Positions 1 to 7,581 of a stretch of DNA of 64,000 nt are shown here, one piece after another (the first letter of the stretch is position 1; each line of letters begins with the position of its first letter). This stretch comes from Rhodobacteraceae bacterium UBA2776. GTDB lineage: Bacteria; Pseudomonadota; Alphaproteobacteria; Rhodobacterales; Rhodobacteraceae. Below the pieces are notes generated by a model that saw nothing but the letters and a program-made list of their open reading frames with translations, ran no database searches and was not told where the DNA came from. The stretch covers positions 7,559 to 71,558 of the forward strand of contig DEIK01000074.1 in the NCBI GenBank assembly GCA_002352425.1. Direction: 5' to 3'. Position numbers and translations under genes: made by a program.

Positions 1-144
1 TTTTTCCGAGGCCTTGTCAGGTTGCGGTGCTGACGAGGGCGGTTTTTCAAAACCTTCACGGGTGCCCAATACGCTTTTCAGCTTTAGGATCAGAAAGACT
101 GCGATGCCTGCCAAAACAAGCAGCTGGATCATTGGGGTGTTCAT
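1..144 (-). CDS. Tim44-like domain protein, N-terminal fragment (cut by window edge)
   Basis: A leftward reading frame starts at the ATG at 144-142 and runs open off the window edge, giving 48 residues. It opens with one hydrophobic helix (about residues 6-21) followed by a basic stretch and a Pro/Ser/Lys-rich linker (KPPSSAPQPDKASEK). That is the usual start of bacterial Tim44-like (TimA) inner-membrane proteins. In Rhodobacterales such a gene commonly lies divergent from fxsA and secB, as here. The diagnostic C-terminal Tim44 domain is outside the window, so the name rests on the N-terminus and gene order. Confidence 0.6.
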   Translation of the reverse strand, partial: MNTPMIQLLVLAGIAVFLILKLKSVLGTREGFEKPPSSAPQPDKASEK

Positions 145-253
145 CAAAACCTCATTTCAAAGACTAAATCATGGTAACAGTGGTCGTTCGCACATATGTA
201 AGGGCTGGACATAAGCAAGTCCACCATACGCATAACGTCTATATGAGGGTTCT

Positions 254-733
254 ATGTGGTTATTTCTACTGTTTGTCGCGGTTCCACTGATCGAAATCGC
301 GCTTTTCATCGAAGTCGGGGGCTTTTTGGGTCTGCCGACCACACTTGCGATCGTGATAGTGACCGCATTTTTGGGCACATGGTTGGTCCGCGCCCAAGGG
401 GCCGCCGCCTTGAACCAAGTGCGCGGATCGTTTTCCAATATGCAAGACCCGTCCGAGCCACTGGCGAACGGCGCGATGATCTTGTTTGCGGGCGCCTTGC
501 TGCTGACACCAGGGTTTTTCACGGACGCTGTTGGGTTTTTACTTCTGTTCCCACCGTTTCGCGCGGCTGCTTTTAGATACGTCAAAAGCCGCGTCACCGT
601 GCAGACGTTTTCAACCGGTACACCACCGCATCAGCGTCAAAGCCCGCCTGAAAATGTGATTGACGGCGAATATACCGAAGTTTCACCCGATAAACCGCCC
701 TCAAAGGGCAACTCTGGCTGGACCAAGGATTGA
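254..733 (+). CDS. fxsA: FxsA family cytoplasmic membrane protein
   Basis: A 159-residue membrane protein with the FxsA layout: hydrophobic N-terminal segments (residues 2-45), then a short polar loop with RAQG, then a further hydrophobic pair (about 73-100) containing LTPGFFTDAVGF. The C-terminal 60 residues are polar and Pro/Ser-rich. In E. coli FxsA overproduction relieves phage T7 exclusion by the F plasmid; its normal role is unknown. A GAGGG ribosome-binding site precedes the ATG. It lies between the Tim44-like gene and secB, a common Rhodobacterales arrangement. Confidence 0.9.
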   Translation: MWLFLLFVAVPLIEIALFIEVGGFLGLPTTLAIVIVTAFLGTWLVRAQGAAALNQVRGSFSNMQDPSEPLANGAMILFAGALLLTPGFFTDAVGFLLLFPPFRAAAFRYVKSRVTVQTFSTGTPPHQRQSPPENVIDGEYTEVSPDKPPSKGNSGWTKD

Positions 734-790
734 GGCCCGTGACGGGACCTGCTAACGATTGCGCAAATTAATTCCTTCAGGAGAACGACT

Positions 791-1279
791 ATGGCCGAAA
801 ACGGTGCCGAAGCCCCACAAATCAAGATGCAAGTTCTTGCACAGTTCATCAAAGATCTGTCGTTTGAAAACGCTGTTGCCCAAAAAGGTATTTCTGGCGA
901 CGTTCAGCCGGACATTCAGGTGCAGGTCAATCTAGACGCTAAAAAGCGCCCGGATGATCACCAGTTTGAGGTTGTGACCAAGTTCAACATCACCTCAAAA
1001 AACAAAGGTGGCGATGAGCCATTGTTTCTGCTTGAGTTGGAATATGGCGGAATTTTCCACGTTGAAAACGTACCAGAAGACCAGCTGCACCCGTTTTTGC
1101 TGATCGAATGCCCACGGATGCTGTTTCCTTACGTGCGGCGCATCGTTGGTGATGTGACCCGTGATGGTGGCTTCCCGCCGCTGAACCTGGAAACTATTGA
1201 TTTCCTTGCGCTATATCGCTCTGAATTGGCGCGCCGCGCCGAGTCAGAAGGCGAAGCTGCAAAGCCAGCCGACGCCTAA
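791..1279 (+). CDS. secB: protein-export chaperone SecB
   Basis: A 162-residue SecB, the tetrameric cytosolic chaperone that keeps preproteins unfolded and passes them to SecA. The family pattern is clear: IQVQVNLDAKK in the first strand region, then FLLELEYGGIF and CPRMLFPYVRRIV, and a terminal FPPLNLETIDFLALY. AGGAG lies eight bases before the ATG. Length and ends are normal. It converges on dnaQ with an 7-base gap. The start of secA, its partner, is at the other end of this window. Confidence 0.97.
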   Translation: MAENGAEAPQIKMQVLAQFIKDLSFENAVAQKGISGDVQPDIQVQVNLDAKKRPDDHQFEVVTKFNITSKNKGGDEPLFLLELEYGGIFHVENVPEDQLHPFLLIECPRMLFPYVRRIVGDVTRDGGFPPLNLETIDFLALYRSELARRAESEGEAAKPADA

Positions 1280-1286
1280 ACGCTGG

Positions 1287-1970
1287 CTATTTTGACCAAA
1301 TCGAGCCGTCGCCCATGTCCTTAACAAAGGTCTCGTGGGCGGCGGCTTCTTCGTTTGTAAGTTTTGATGCAAGCGGTGTGGGCCGTGGGCGCGGACGCCA
1401 TGCATCACCAGTTCCCACGTCCTGTGATGACGCCTCGGCCGCCAAAGCAAATCCAGATTGGCGACCGCCCAGCAGTTCCAGATAAACCTCGGCCAAAATT
1501 TCGGAATCGAGCAACGCGCCGTGCAATGTCCGCGAGGAATTGTCGATGCCAAAGCGGCGGCACAACCCGTCGAGCGACGCATTCGCACCTGGGAATTTTT
1601 TACGGGCAATGGCCAATGTATCCAAGGCTTGGCTCATAGGCAGTTCAGGGCGGCCTACTTTTTGCAATTCAAAGTTCAGGAATTTCATATCGAATGAAGC
1701 GTTATGAATGACCATTATTGAGTCACCGACAAAATCGACGAACGCCTGTGCAATGTCCTTGAACAGTGGTTTGTCAGCAAGAAATTCATCACCCAATCCG
1801 TGGACTTCAAACGCTGATTTGGGCATAGCGCGTTGCGGGCAGATATATTGGTGATAGGTCTTGCCCGTTGGCATGTGGTTCAGCAATTCAACCGCGCCGA
1901 TTTCAACAATGCGGTCGCCTTGGCTAGGCTCGAACCCAGTGGTTTCTGTATCCAATACGATTTCACGCAT
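1287..1970 (-). CDS. dnaQ: DNA polymerase III epsilon subunit (3'-5' proofreading exonuclease)
   Basis: A 227-residue DEDDh exonuclease that proofreads for DNA polymerase III. Exo I is DTET (D7, E9), Exo II is HNASFD (D94), and Exo III has H150 with D155 (HGALLDSE). The catalytic set is therefore complete. The C-terminal tail after residue 180 is the usual segment that binds the polymerase alpha subunit. It is the last gene of the maf-aroE-coaE-dnaQ operon and overlaps coaE by 8 bases, which suggests translational coupling. It is transcribed away from the proposed origin. Confidence 0.97.
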   Translation of the reverse strand: MREIVLDTETTGFEPSQGDRIVEIGAVELLNHMPTGKTYHQYICPQRAMPKSAFEVHGLGDEFLADKPLFKDIAQAFVDFVGDSIMVIHNASFDMKFLNFELQKVGRPELPMSQALDTLAIARKKFPGANASLDGLCRRFGIDNSSRTLHGALLDSEILAEVYLELLGGRQSGFALAAEASSQDVGTGDAWRPRPRPTPLASKLTNEEAAAHETFVKDMGDGSIWSK

Positions 1971-2562
1971 CTATTTGCCCTTTGATTTGCGCCAGAACCA
2001 TCTGTACTTGAGATTTTGCATCCTCAAGGGTGGTTGTTTCAATCACATAATCGGCACGCTGGCGTTTTTGCGCGTCCGGCAGTTGTTTGGAAAGGATGAT
2101 TTCGAACTGCGCTGGTGTCATCGCGGCACGTTCCAGAACCCGGGTGCGTTGAATTTCAGCAGGGGCAGTGACAACGACCACGGCATCCATCTGGTGATCT
2201 GATCCGGTTTCAAACAAAAGCGGTATGTCCAGCAGAACGATGTCCGATTGTGCATCTGCGATAAAAGCGGCCCGATCAGCGGCCACCAAAGGGTGTACGA
2301 TCTGCTCGATTTGACCAAGCGCGGTGGCGTTGTCAGCAATCCATGCTTTCAGCACATCACGGCTAACTGCACCATCAACCACGGCATCCGGATACAATGC
2401 TTGCAAAGGCGCAACCGCCGCGCCACCAACACCATAAAGACGATGAACAGCGTTATCCGCATCCCAAACCGGCAGGCCAAGATCAGCAAACATTTGGGCG
2501 GTTGTGGATTTTCCCATCCCGATAGAACCCGTCAATCCGATAAGAAAAGGCTGTTTTTTCAT
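1963..2562 (-). CDS. coaE: dephospho-CoA kinase
   Basis: A 199-residue P-loop kinase for the last step of coenzyme A synthesis, phosphorylating the ribose 3'-hydroxyl of dephospho-CoA. The Walker A motif GSIGMGKS spans residues 12-19. The substrate-lid pattern VWDADNAVH (about 32-40) and the DIPLLFE motif follow, both typical of CoaE. The ATG overlaps the aroE stop by 4 bases, and the 3' end overlaps dnaQ by 8, so it sits in a closely coupled operon. Confidence 0.97.
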   Translation of the reverse strand: MKKQPFLIGLTGSIGMGKSTTAQMFADLGLPVWDADNAVHRLYGVGGAAVAPLQALYPDAVVDGAVSRDVLKAWIADNATALGQIEQIVHPLVAADRAAFIADAQSDIVLLDIPLLFETGSDHQMDAVVVVTAPAEIQRTRVLERAAMTPAQFEIILSKQLPDAQKRQRADYVIETTTLEDAKSQVQMVLAQIKGQIDA

Positions 2563-3407
2563 GCGGATAGGACTGCGTTACGCAGGGCATCATCCACCAC
2601 GGGGCGAGTGCCGAACCAGCGTTCGAATGCGGGCACGGCTTGATAAAGTAGCATACCCAAGCCATCGACGGTCGTGCAGCCGATTTCACGGGCTTTCATC
2701 AAAAAGGGTGTGTCGAGCGGGGTGTAAACCAGATCAGAGACTGTGGCATTGGGTGATAGGCCATCCAACGGGATGCGAAATTCAGGCTTGCCAACCATAC
2801 CTAGGGATGTGGTGTTCACCACGGTTGTGGCCCCATCCATCATGTTGCCGGCTTTGACCCAGTCATAGACCTTAACTTTGGCGCCAAATTCAGTATGTAG
2901 AACGTCAGCGCGGTTGCGTGATCTATTGGACAGGCGGATTTCCGGCACACCGACCTCGATCAATGAGGCGATCACGGCCCGCGATGCGCCCCCTGCCCCG
3001 AACACAACGGCGGGACCGGATTTTGGCTGCCAGTTCGGCGCCCCGTGACGCAAGTTTTCAATGAAACCGTAACCATCTGTGTTGTCCGCGTGAATGATGC
3101 CATCTTTGCGGAAAATCAATGTATTGGCCGCGCCAATCAACGCTGCGCGATCTGTAACAAGATCCGCAAGTTCCAGCACTGCTTCTTTATGCGGGATCGT
3201 GATGTTGACGCCGACAAAGCCCATTTGTGGCAAGGTGCGGATCACATCGGGCAGGTTTTCGGCACTGACATCCATCGGTACGTAAAAACCCTTGAGGTCG
3301 TTCGTTTGTAGCCAATGGCGATGCAAGGCCGGTGATCTGCTGTGCGCAATGGGGGAACCGATAACACCCGCCAACGGGATTTTATGTGGTGTTTGTTGTT
3401 CGGTCAT
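2559..3407 (-). CDS. aroE: shikimate dehydrogenase (NADP+)
   Basis: A 282-residue AroE, reducing 3-dehydroshikimate to shikimate in aromatic amino acid synthesis. The shikimate-binding SRSP (residues 23-26), catalytic K74 in NITIPHKE, and D111 in ADNTDG are present. The NADP-binding GAGGASRA lies at about 137-144. Near the C-terminus DGLGMLLYQA is the conserved final motif. It is coupled to its neighbours by 4-base overlaps with maf upstream and coaE downstream. Confidence 0.97.
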   Translation of the reverse strand: MTEQQTPHKIPLAGVIGSPIAHSRSPALHRHWLQTNDLKGFYVPMDVSAENLPDVIRTLPQMGFVGVNITIPHKEAVLELADLVTDRAALIGAANTLIFRKDGIIHADNTDGYGFIENLRHGAPNWQPKSGPAVVFGAGGASRAVIASLIEVGVPEIRLSNRSRNRADVLHTEFGAKVKVYDWVKAGNMMDGATTVVNTTSLGMVGKPEFRIPLDGLSPNATVSDLVYTPLDTPFLMKAREIGCTTVDGLGMLLYQAVPAFERWFGTRPVVDDALRNAVLSA

Positions 3408-4003
3408 GAATCCAAAAGTCCGCGCTTTGACAAATATGTTAACATCTCTAGCAGAGGAAGGCCCAGAACCACAAAGTAATCTCCGCTAATCCGTGAAAAC
3501 AGCCGCGCGCCTTCTTCTTCTAACTTGTAGGCTCCGACGGAATGACGAATGCTTTCCCAGTTTCGGTTGACATAGGATTTCAGGTAAGTATCTGAAAATT
3601 CGTGCATTTCCAGTTGTGATTTACCGATGTGACGCCAAATTGGCTGCCCATTCTCATAGATCACTGCGGCCGAGTATAGAGTGTGCTGTTTGCCCCGCAT
3701 GGCCTGCAATTGGGCTTGGGCTTGATCCTTTGACTTAGGTTTGGACAGGACCTTGCCGTCAAAATCCAAGGTTTGATCGCACCCGATCACCAGAGAATCA
3801 GAGTGTTTCATAGCCACCTTTTTGGCTTTGAACTCAGCCAAGGCATCGGCAATATCGCGGGGCGTTGCCAAGTCAGCTTCGAGCGATTGGCGAATGGCGT
3901 CTTCATCGATTTTTGCGACGGTGATATCGAATTCCACACCGGCATTTTGTAATAGCTCCTGACGAGTTTTTGAGCCTGAGGCCAAAATGATGCGGTTGGT
4001 CAT
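3404..4003 (-). CDS. maf: Maf-family nucleotide pyrophosphatase
   Basis: A 199-residue Maf/YhdE-type NTP pyrophosphatase that hydrolyses non-canonical or pyrimidine nucleoside triphosphates. The start chosen is the ATG at 4003, with an AGGAA site before it and the family N-terminus ILASGSKTRQELL right after. The frame is open further upstream to 4243, but that part runs through the proposed origin and looks non-coding. The LVIGCDQTL motif carries the conserved aspartate. It is the first gene of the maf-aroE-coaE-dnaQ operon and borders the origin, as a maf homologue does near the Caulobacter origin. Confidence 0.93.
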   Translation of the reverse strand: MTNRIILASGSKTRQELLQNAGVEFDITVAKIDEDAIRQSLEADLATPRDIADALAEFKAKKVAMKHSDSLVIGCDQTLDFDGKVLSKPKSKDQAQAQLQAMRGKQHTLYSAAVIYENGQPIWRHIGKSQLEMHEFSDTYLKSYVNRNWESIRHSVGAYKLEEEGARLFSRISGDYFVVLGLPLLEMLTYLSKRGLLDS

Positions 4004-4386
4004 GCGCGTATTCCTGTGGACAAATGGGCTGATTAAAGGTGGGCGAAGCCACGGATAACCGCCGATCTGCGCGTGGCGTGGATAAGTTAGGTTGTTATCA
4101 ACGTATTCAGCACAGTTACCCACGGTGGAAAAGGATAATTTTTGGATGTGGGTAATTTTGCAATCTGTCGTTTGCACACAATAGCAAAGTTTTCTATCAG
4201 GCGCATTTTGATAGAAAATGCTAAGATTCAGAAGATTGCCCACCGTTTTATCAACAGGTTTTCCAACTTGGGATAAAGTCGGGGAAAAAATTTAATCCCC
4301 AGAAAAGACGCTGACTACTTAATCATCATCTTTTCTTTTATATATATATATTATTAGAAAGGGGGACCGAGATGTGAGGAAAACCC
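4004..4386. other. oriC: probable chromosomal replication origin (oriC)
   Basis: This is the only gene-free stretch over 300 bases, lying between divergent maf and hemJ. It holds several 9-mers close to the DnaA box TTATCCACA. TTGTCCACA (minus, 4015-4023), TTATCCACG (minus, 4077-4085), TTACCCACA (minus, 4147-4155) and TTATCAACA (plus, 4248-4256) each differ at one base. TTATCAACG (4095-4103) and TTACCCACG (4116-4124) differ at two. A TA-rich tract at 4330-4357 (TATATATATATATTATTAG) could be the unwinding element. Flanking genes run away on both sides, and parS, parA and parB lie within 8 kb. maf-aroE also borders the mapped Caulobacter origin. Function is inferred, not shown. Confidence 0.75.
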
Positions 4387-4848
4387 ATGTGGGACGCGAT
4401 TACAGATTTATTGTCCAATTATTACCTTTTGATTAAATCGTTACATATTATTTCGGTGATCAGCTGGATGGCCGGTATTTTTTACCTTCCTCGTTTGTTT
4501 GTCCATCACACAGAATCCGTGGAATTGGGATCAGACGCGGACAAGCTGTTTCAAATGATGGAACGCAAGTTACTGAAGGTGATTATGACCCCGGCGATGG
4601 TTGCGACTTGGATCTTTGGAATTTTTATGGTGTTAATCCCGGGGGTCGTGGATTGGTCTTATGTCTGGCCATGGACCAAGGCACTGTCGGTTATTTTGAT
4701 GACATGGTTTCATTATTGGTTGGCAGCGCGTCATGTTGAGATCGTGGCCGGAAAAAATATCCGCAGTGGCAAACAATACCGCGTTATGAACGAAGTTCCG
4801 ACAGTTTTGATGTTTATCATCGTGTTTTCCGTCGTGTTGAAGTTCTAG
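4387..4848 (+). CDS. hemJ: protoporphyrinogen IX oxidase HemJ
   Basis: A 153-residue membrane protein of the HemJ (UPF0093) family, which oxidises protoporphyrinogen IX to protoporphyrin IX in bacteria that lack HemG and HemY. It has four hydrophobic segments. The family motifs include the first-helix pattern KSLHIISVISWMAGIFYLPR, with the conserved histidine, and later WFHYWLAARH. AGGAAAA precedes the ATG. It is the first rightward gene after the proposed origin and is followed by rho. The hemE gene, often next to hemJ here in related genomes, is not present. Confidence 0.92.
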   Translation: MWDAITDLLSNYYLLIKSLHIISVISWMAGIFYLPRLFVHHTESVELGSDADKLFQMMERKLLKVIMTPAMVATWIFGIFMVLIPGVVDWSYVWPWTKALSVILMTWFHYWLAARHVEIVAGKNIRSGKQYRVMNEVPTVLMFIIVFSVVLKF

Positions 4849-4892
4849 GAAATCTTGACTCCTATAGCGTGCATCCCTATTTAGCGCGTAAT

Positions 4893-4918
4893 CCCGCCGT
4901 CCGGTGGGTGGTTTTTCA
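4893..4918 (+). terminator. weak terminator-like hairpin in the rho leader
   Basis: The stem CCCGCC/GGTGGG (4893-4898 with 4903-4908, one G-T pair) has a four-base loop and is followed by TGGTTTTTC. It lies in the 120-base gap between hemJ and rho. It could end hemJ transcripts or act as a leader structure for rho. The stem is short and the T-run starts three bases late. Confidence 0.35.
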
Positions 4919-4968
4919 CATTGTAAACTATGATAGTACACCCATTGGTGTGCCAAGGATCTGTATTC

Positions 4969-6255
4969 ATGACCGACGAAACTCTCGTTCAAGAAACCCT
5001 CGCGCTGGCTGATCTTAAAGTCAAAACACCAAAAGACTTGCTGGAATATGCTGAAGAGCTGGAAATCGAAAACGCATCGACCATGCGCAAGGGCGAGATT
5101 ATGTTCTCGGTTTTGAAGGAGCGGGCCGAAGATGGTTGGGAAATTTCCGGTGATGGTGTGCTTGAAGTGCTTCAGGACGGGTTTGGATTTTTGCGCTCGA
5201 CTGAAGCGAACTACCTGCCAGGACCTGATGATATCTATGTTTCGCCAGAAATGATCCGTGCATTATCGTTGCGCACAGGTGACACCATTTCCGGTGTGAT
5301 CCGTGCACCTGATGACAATGAGCGTTATTTTGCGATGACAAAAATCACGCAGATCAATTTTGAAGAGCCTGAGAAAAACAAGCACAAGATCAATTTTGAT
5401 AATCTGACGCCGTTGTATCCTGATGAGCGATTTAATCTGGAAATTAAAGATCCGACCCATAAAGATAAATCTGCGCGTATCATTGATTTGGTTGCGCCGA
5501 TTGGGAAAGGTCAGCGTTGCTTGATCGTGGCGCCACCGCGCACGGGTAAAACGGTGTTGTTGCAAAACATCGCTACGTCGATCGCGGCCAACCACCCTGA
5601 ATGCTATTTGATTGTTTTGCTAATTGACGAGCGTCCAGAAGAGGTGACCGACATGCAGCGCAGCGTTAAGGGCGAAGTTGTGTCCTCAACATTTGATGAA
5701 CCTGCGTCGCGCCACGTTGCAGTTGCCGAAATGGTTATCGAAAAAGCCAAACGTCTGGTCGAACATAAGCGCGACGTTGTGATCCTGCTGGATTCTATCA
5801 CACGTTTGGGTCGGGCCTTTAACACGGTTGTACCATCCTCGGGCAAGGTCCTGACAGGCGGTGTGGACGCAAACGCCCTACAGCGCCCTAAACGCTTTTT
5901 CGGCGCTGCACGGAACATCGAGGAAGGTGGTTCACTTAGTATCATTTCAACGGCCTTGATTGATACAGGTAGCCGCATGGACGAAGTAATCTTTGAAGAG
6001 TTCAAAGGCACCGGCAACTCCGAGATTGTTTTGGATCGTAAGGTGGCAGATAAGCGCGTCTTCCCGGCGATGGATATTTTGAAATCCGGCACGCGTAAGG
6101 AAGAACTGTTGGTCGATGCAAAAGACTTGCAGAAAACCTATGTGTTACGCCGTATTTTGAACCCGATGGGAACCACAGATGCCATCGAATTCCTGATGTC
6201 CAAATTGAAGCAAACCAAATCGAACGAAGAGTTCTTTGATTCAATGAACACGTAA
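4969..6255 (+). CDS. rho: transcription termination factor Rho
   Basis: A 428-residue Rho, the hexameric RNA-dependent ATPase that ends transcription. The start chosen is the ATG at 4969 with AAGGAT upstream; an in-frame ATG at 4930 would add 13 atypical residues. The N-terminal domain has [14 protein letters not shown], the RNA-binding cold-shock-like fold. The Walker A motif is APPRTGKT, and Walker B is [14 protein letters not shown]. The C-terminus [14 protein letters not shown] is also typical. It lies between hemJ and mnmE, the standard alphaproteobacterial order near the origin. Confidence 0.98.
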   Translation: MTDETLVQETLALADLKVKTPKDLLEYAEELEIENASTMRKGEIMFSVLKERAEDGWEISGDGVLEVLQDGFGFLRSTEANYLPGPDDIYVSPEMIRALSLRTGDTISGVIRAPDDNERYFAMTKITQINFEEPEKNKHKINFDNLTPLYPDERFNLEIKDPTHKDKSARIIDLVAPIGKGQRCLIVAPPRTGKTVLLQNIATSIAANHPECYLIVLLIDERPEEVTDMQRSVKGEVVSSTFDEPASRHVAVAEMVIEKAKRLVEHKRDVVILLDSITRLGRAFNTVVPSSGKVLTGGVDANALQRPKRFFGAARNIEEGGSLSIISTALIDTGSRMDEVIFEEFKGTGNSEIVLDRKVADKRVFPAMDILKSGTRKEELLVDAKDLQKTYVLRRILNPMGTTDAIEFLMSKLKQTKSNEEFFDSMNT

Positions 6256-6288
6256 CTTATTGTTTAGTTACAATTGGTTAGATGAAAT

Positions 6289-7578
6289 ATGAGCACAATA
6301 TTTGCCTTAGCGACGGCGCTTGGAAAATCAGGCGTGGCCGTCATTCGGTTGTCGGGGCCAATGGCCTTTTCGGCAGCCAAAAGGCTTGCTGGCACATTAC
6401 CTAAGTATCGAGTTTCTGGCCTGCGCTCACTACATGATCTGGACGGTGTTTTGTTGGATCAAGCGTTGGTTTTGACGTTTGAACACGGGCACAGTTTTAC
6501 CGGTGAAGACGTGGTCGAATTGCACCTGCACGGTGGTCCAGCGACGATTAAGGCTGTGCTGGAAACGCTTGGGAATATTGATGGTTTACGGCTTGCTGAA
6601 CCTGGCGAGTTTACGCGGCGCGCTCTTGAAAATGGATGTCTGGACTTGGCTCAGATTGAAGGGCTGAGTGACCTGCTCGAGTCCGAAACAGAGGCTCAGC
6701 GCAAGCAGGCGTTACGGGTGTTTTCTGGTGCTTTGGGCGACAAGGCCGAGGCGTGGCGCAAAGATTTGATTCGTGCTGCTGCGCTTTTGGGGGCGACTAT
6801 TGATTTTGTTGACGAAGACGTACCGGTTGATGTGACCCCCGAGGTGAACACATTGCTTGACGGGGTGATGTCTGCATTGGCGGTTGAGGCTGTTGGTGCT
6901 CGTATTTCGGAGCGCATCCGTGAAGGATTTGAGGTTGCTATTGTTGGCGCGCCCAACGTTGGCAAGTCGTCTCTGCTGAACCGGCTGGCAGGGCGGGATG
7001 CGGCGATCACGTCCGAGGTCGCTGGTACCACACGGGATGTCATAGAGGTGCGGATGGACCTGAACGGGTTGCCAGTGACTATTTTGGACACCGCCGGCTT
7101 ACGCGACACCGATGATATGGTTGAAGAGATTGGTATAGAACGGGCGATTTCACGGGCTAAACTCGCTGACTTGCGCGTCTTTCTTTATGATCAAGAGCCG
7201 CTAGACCTTCCACTTGAGCCCGAGCAAAACGATATTGTTGTGCGCAGCAAGGCAGATATCTATGACGGGGATGCGTTTTCGGTGTCTGGTTTGACGGGTG
7301 TAGGCGTTGATTCTTTAACATCGCGGATATCCTCGGTGGTTGAAAACAAAGCACAGGGTGCTGGGGTTGCTATCCGCGAGCGTCACCGGTTGGCAATTTT
7401 AAGCGCTATAAGGGCTTTGGAAACCGCCAAAACTGAATTAGGGTACGGAATCGAACGCTCTGAGTTGGCGGCGGAGGAGCTGCATACAGCCATCCGAGCC
7501 CTTGATAGTTTGGTCGGGCGTGTAGATGTAGAGCATATTCTGGATGAGATTTTCTCCAGCTTTTGTTTGGGAAAGTAA
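6289..7578 (+). CDS. mnmE: tRNA uridine-5-carboxymethylaminomethyl synthesis GTPase MnmE
   Basis: A 429-residue MnmE (TrmE), which works with MnmG to modify the wobble uridine of certain tRNAs. The N-terminal folate-binding domain opens with [21 protein letters not shown]. The inserted G domain has [12 protein letters not shown] (G1), TTRDVIE (G2) and [10 protein letters not shown] (G3). The protein ends FCLGK, the C-x-G-K tail that carries the catalytic cysteine. Its partner mnmG begins only 3 bases downstream. Confidence 0.97.
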   Translation: MSTIFALATALGKSGVAVIRLSGPMAFSAAKRLAGTLPKYRVSGLRSLHDLDGVLLDQALVLTFEHGHSFTGEDVVELHLHGGPATIKAVLETLGNIDGLRLAEPGEFTRRALENGCLDLAQIEGLSDLLESETEAQRKQALRVFSGALGDKAEAWRKDLIRAAALLGATIDFVDEDVPVDVTPEVNTLLDGVMSALAVEAVGARISERIREGFEVAIVGAPNVGKSSLLNRLAGRDAAITSEVAGTTRDVIEVRMDLNGLPVTILDTAGLRDTDDMVEEIGIERAISRAKLADLRVFLYDQEPLDLPLEPEQNDIVVRSKADIYDGDAFSVSGLTGVGVDSLTSRISSVVENKAQGAGVAIRERHRLAILSAIRALETAKTELGYGIERSELAAEELHTAIRALDSLVGRVDVEHILDEIFSSFCLGK

Positions 7579-7581
7579 GGA

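Noticed and set aside
14..214. Rightward open frame at the window start
   Set aside because: It lies opposite the Tim44-like N-terminus, has no ribosome-binding site and low-complexity content.
4004..4243. 80-codon N-terminal extension of maf into the intergenic gap
   Set aside because: The Maf N-terminus begins at the ATG at 4003 with a good ribosome-binding site. The extension crosses DnaA-box-like sites and matches no family feature.
6252..6271. Terminator at the rho stop codon
   Set aside because: GTAACT/AGTTAC forms a short AT-rich stem without a T-run, and overlaps the stop codon; too weak to call.
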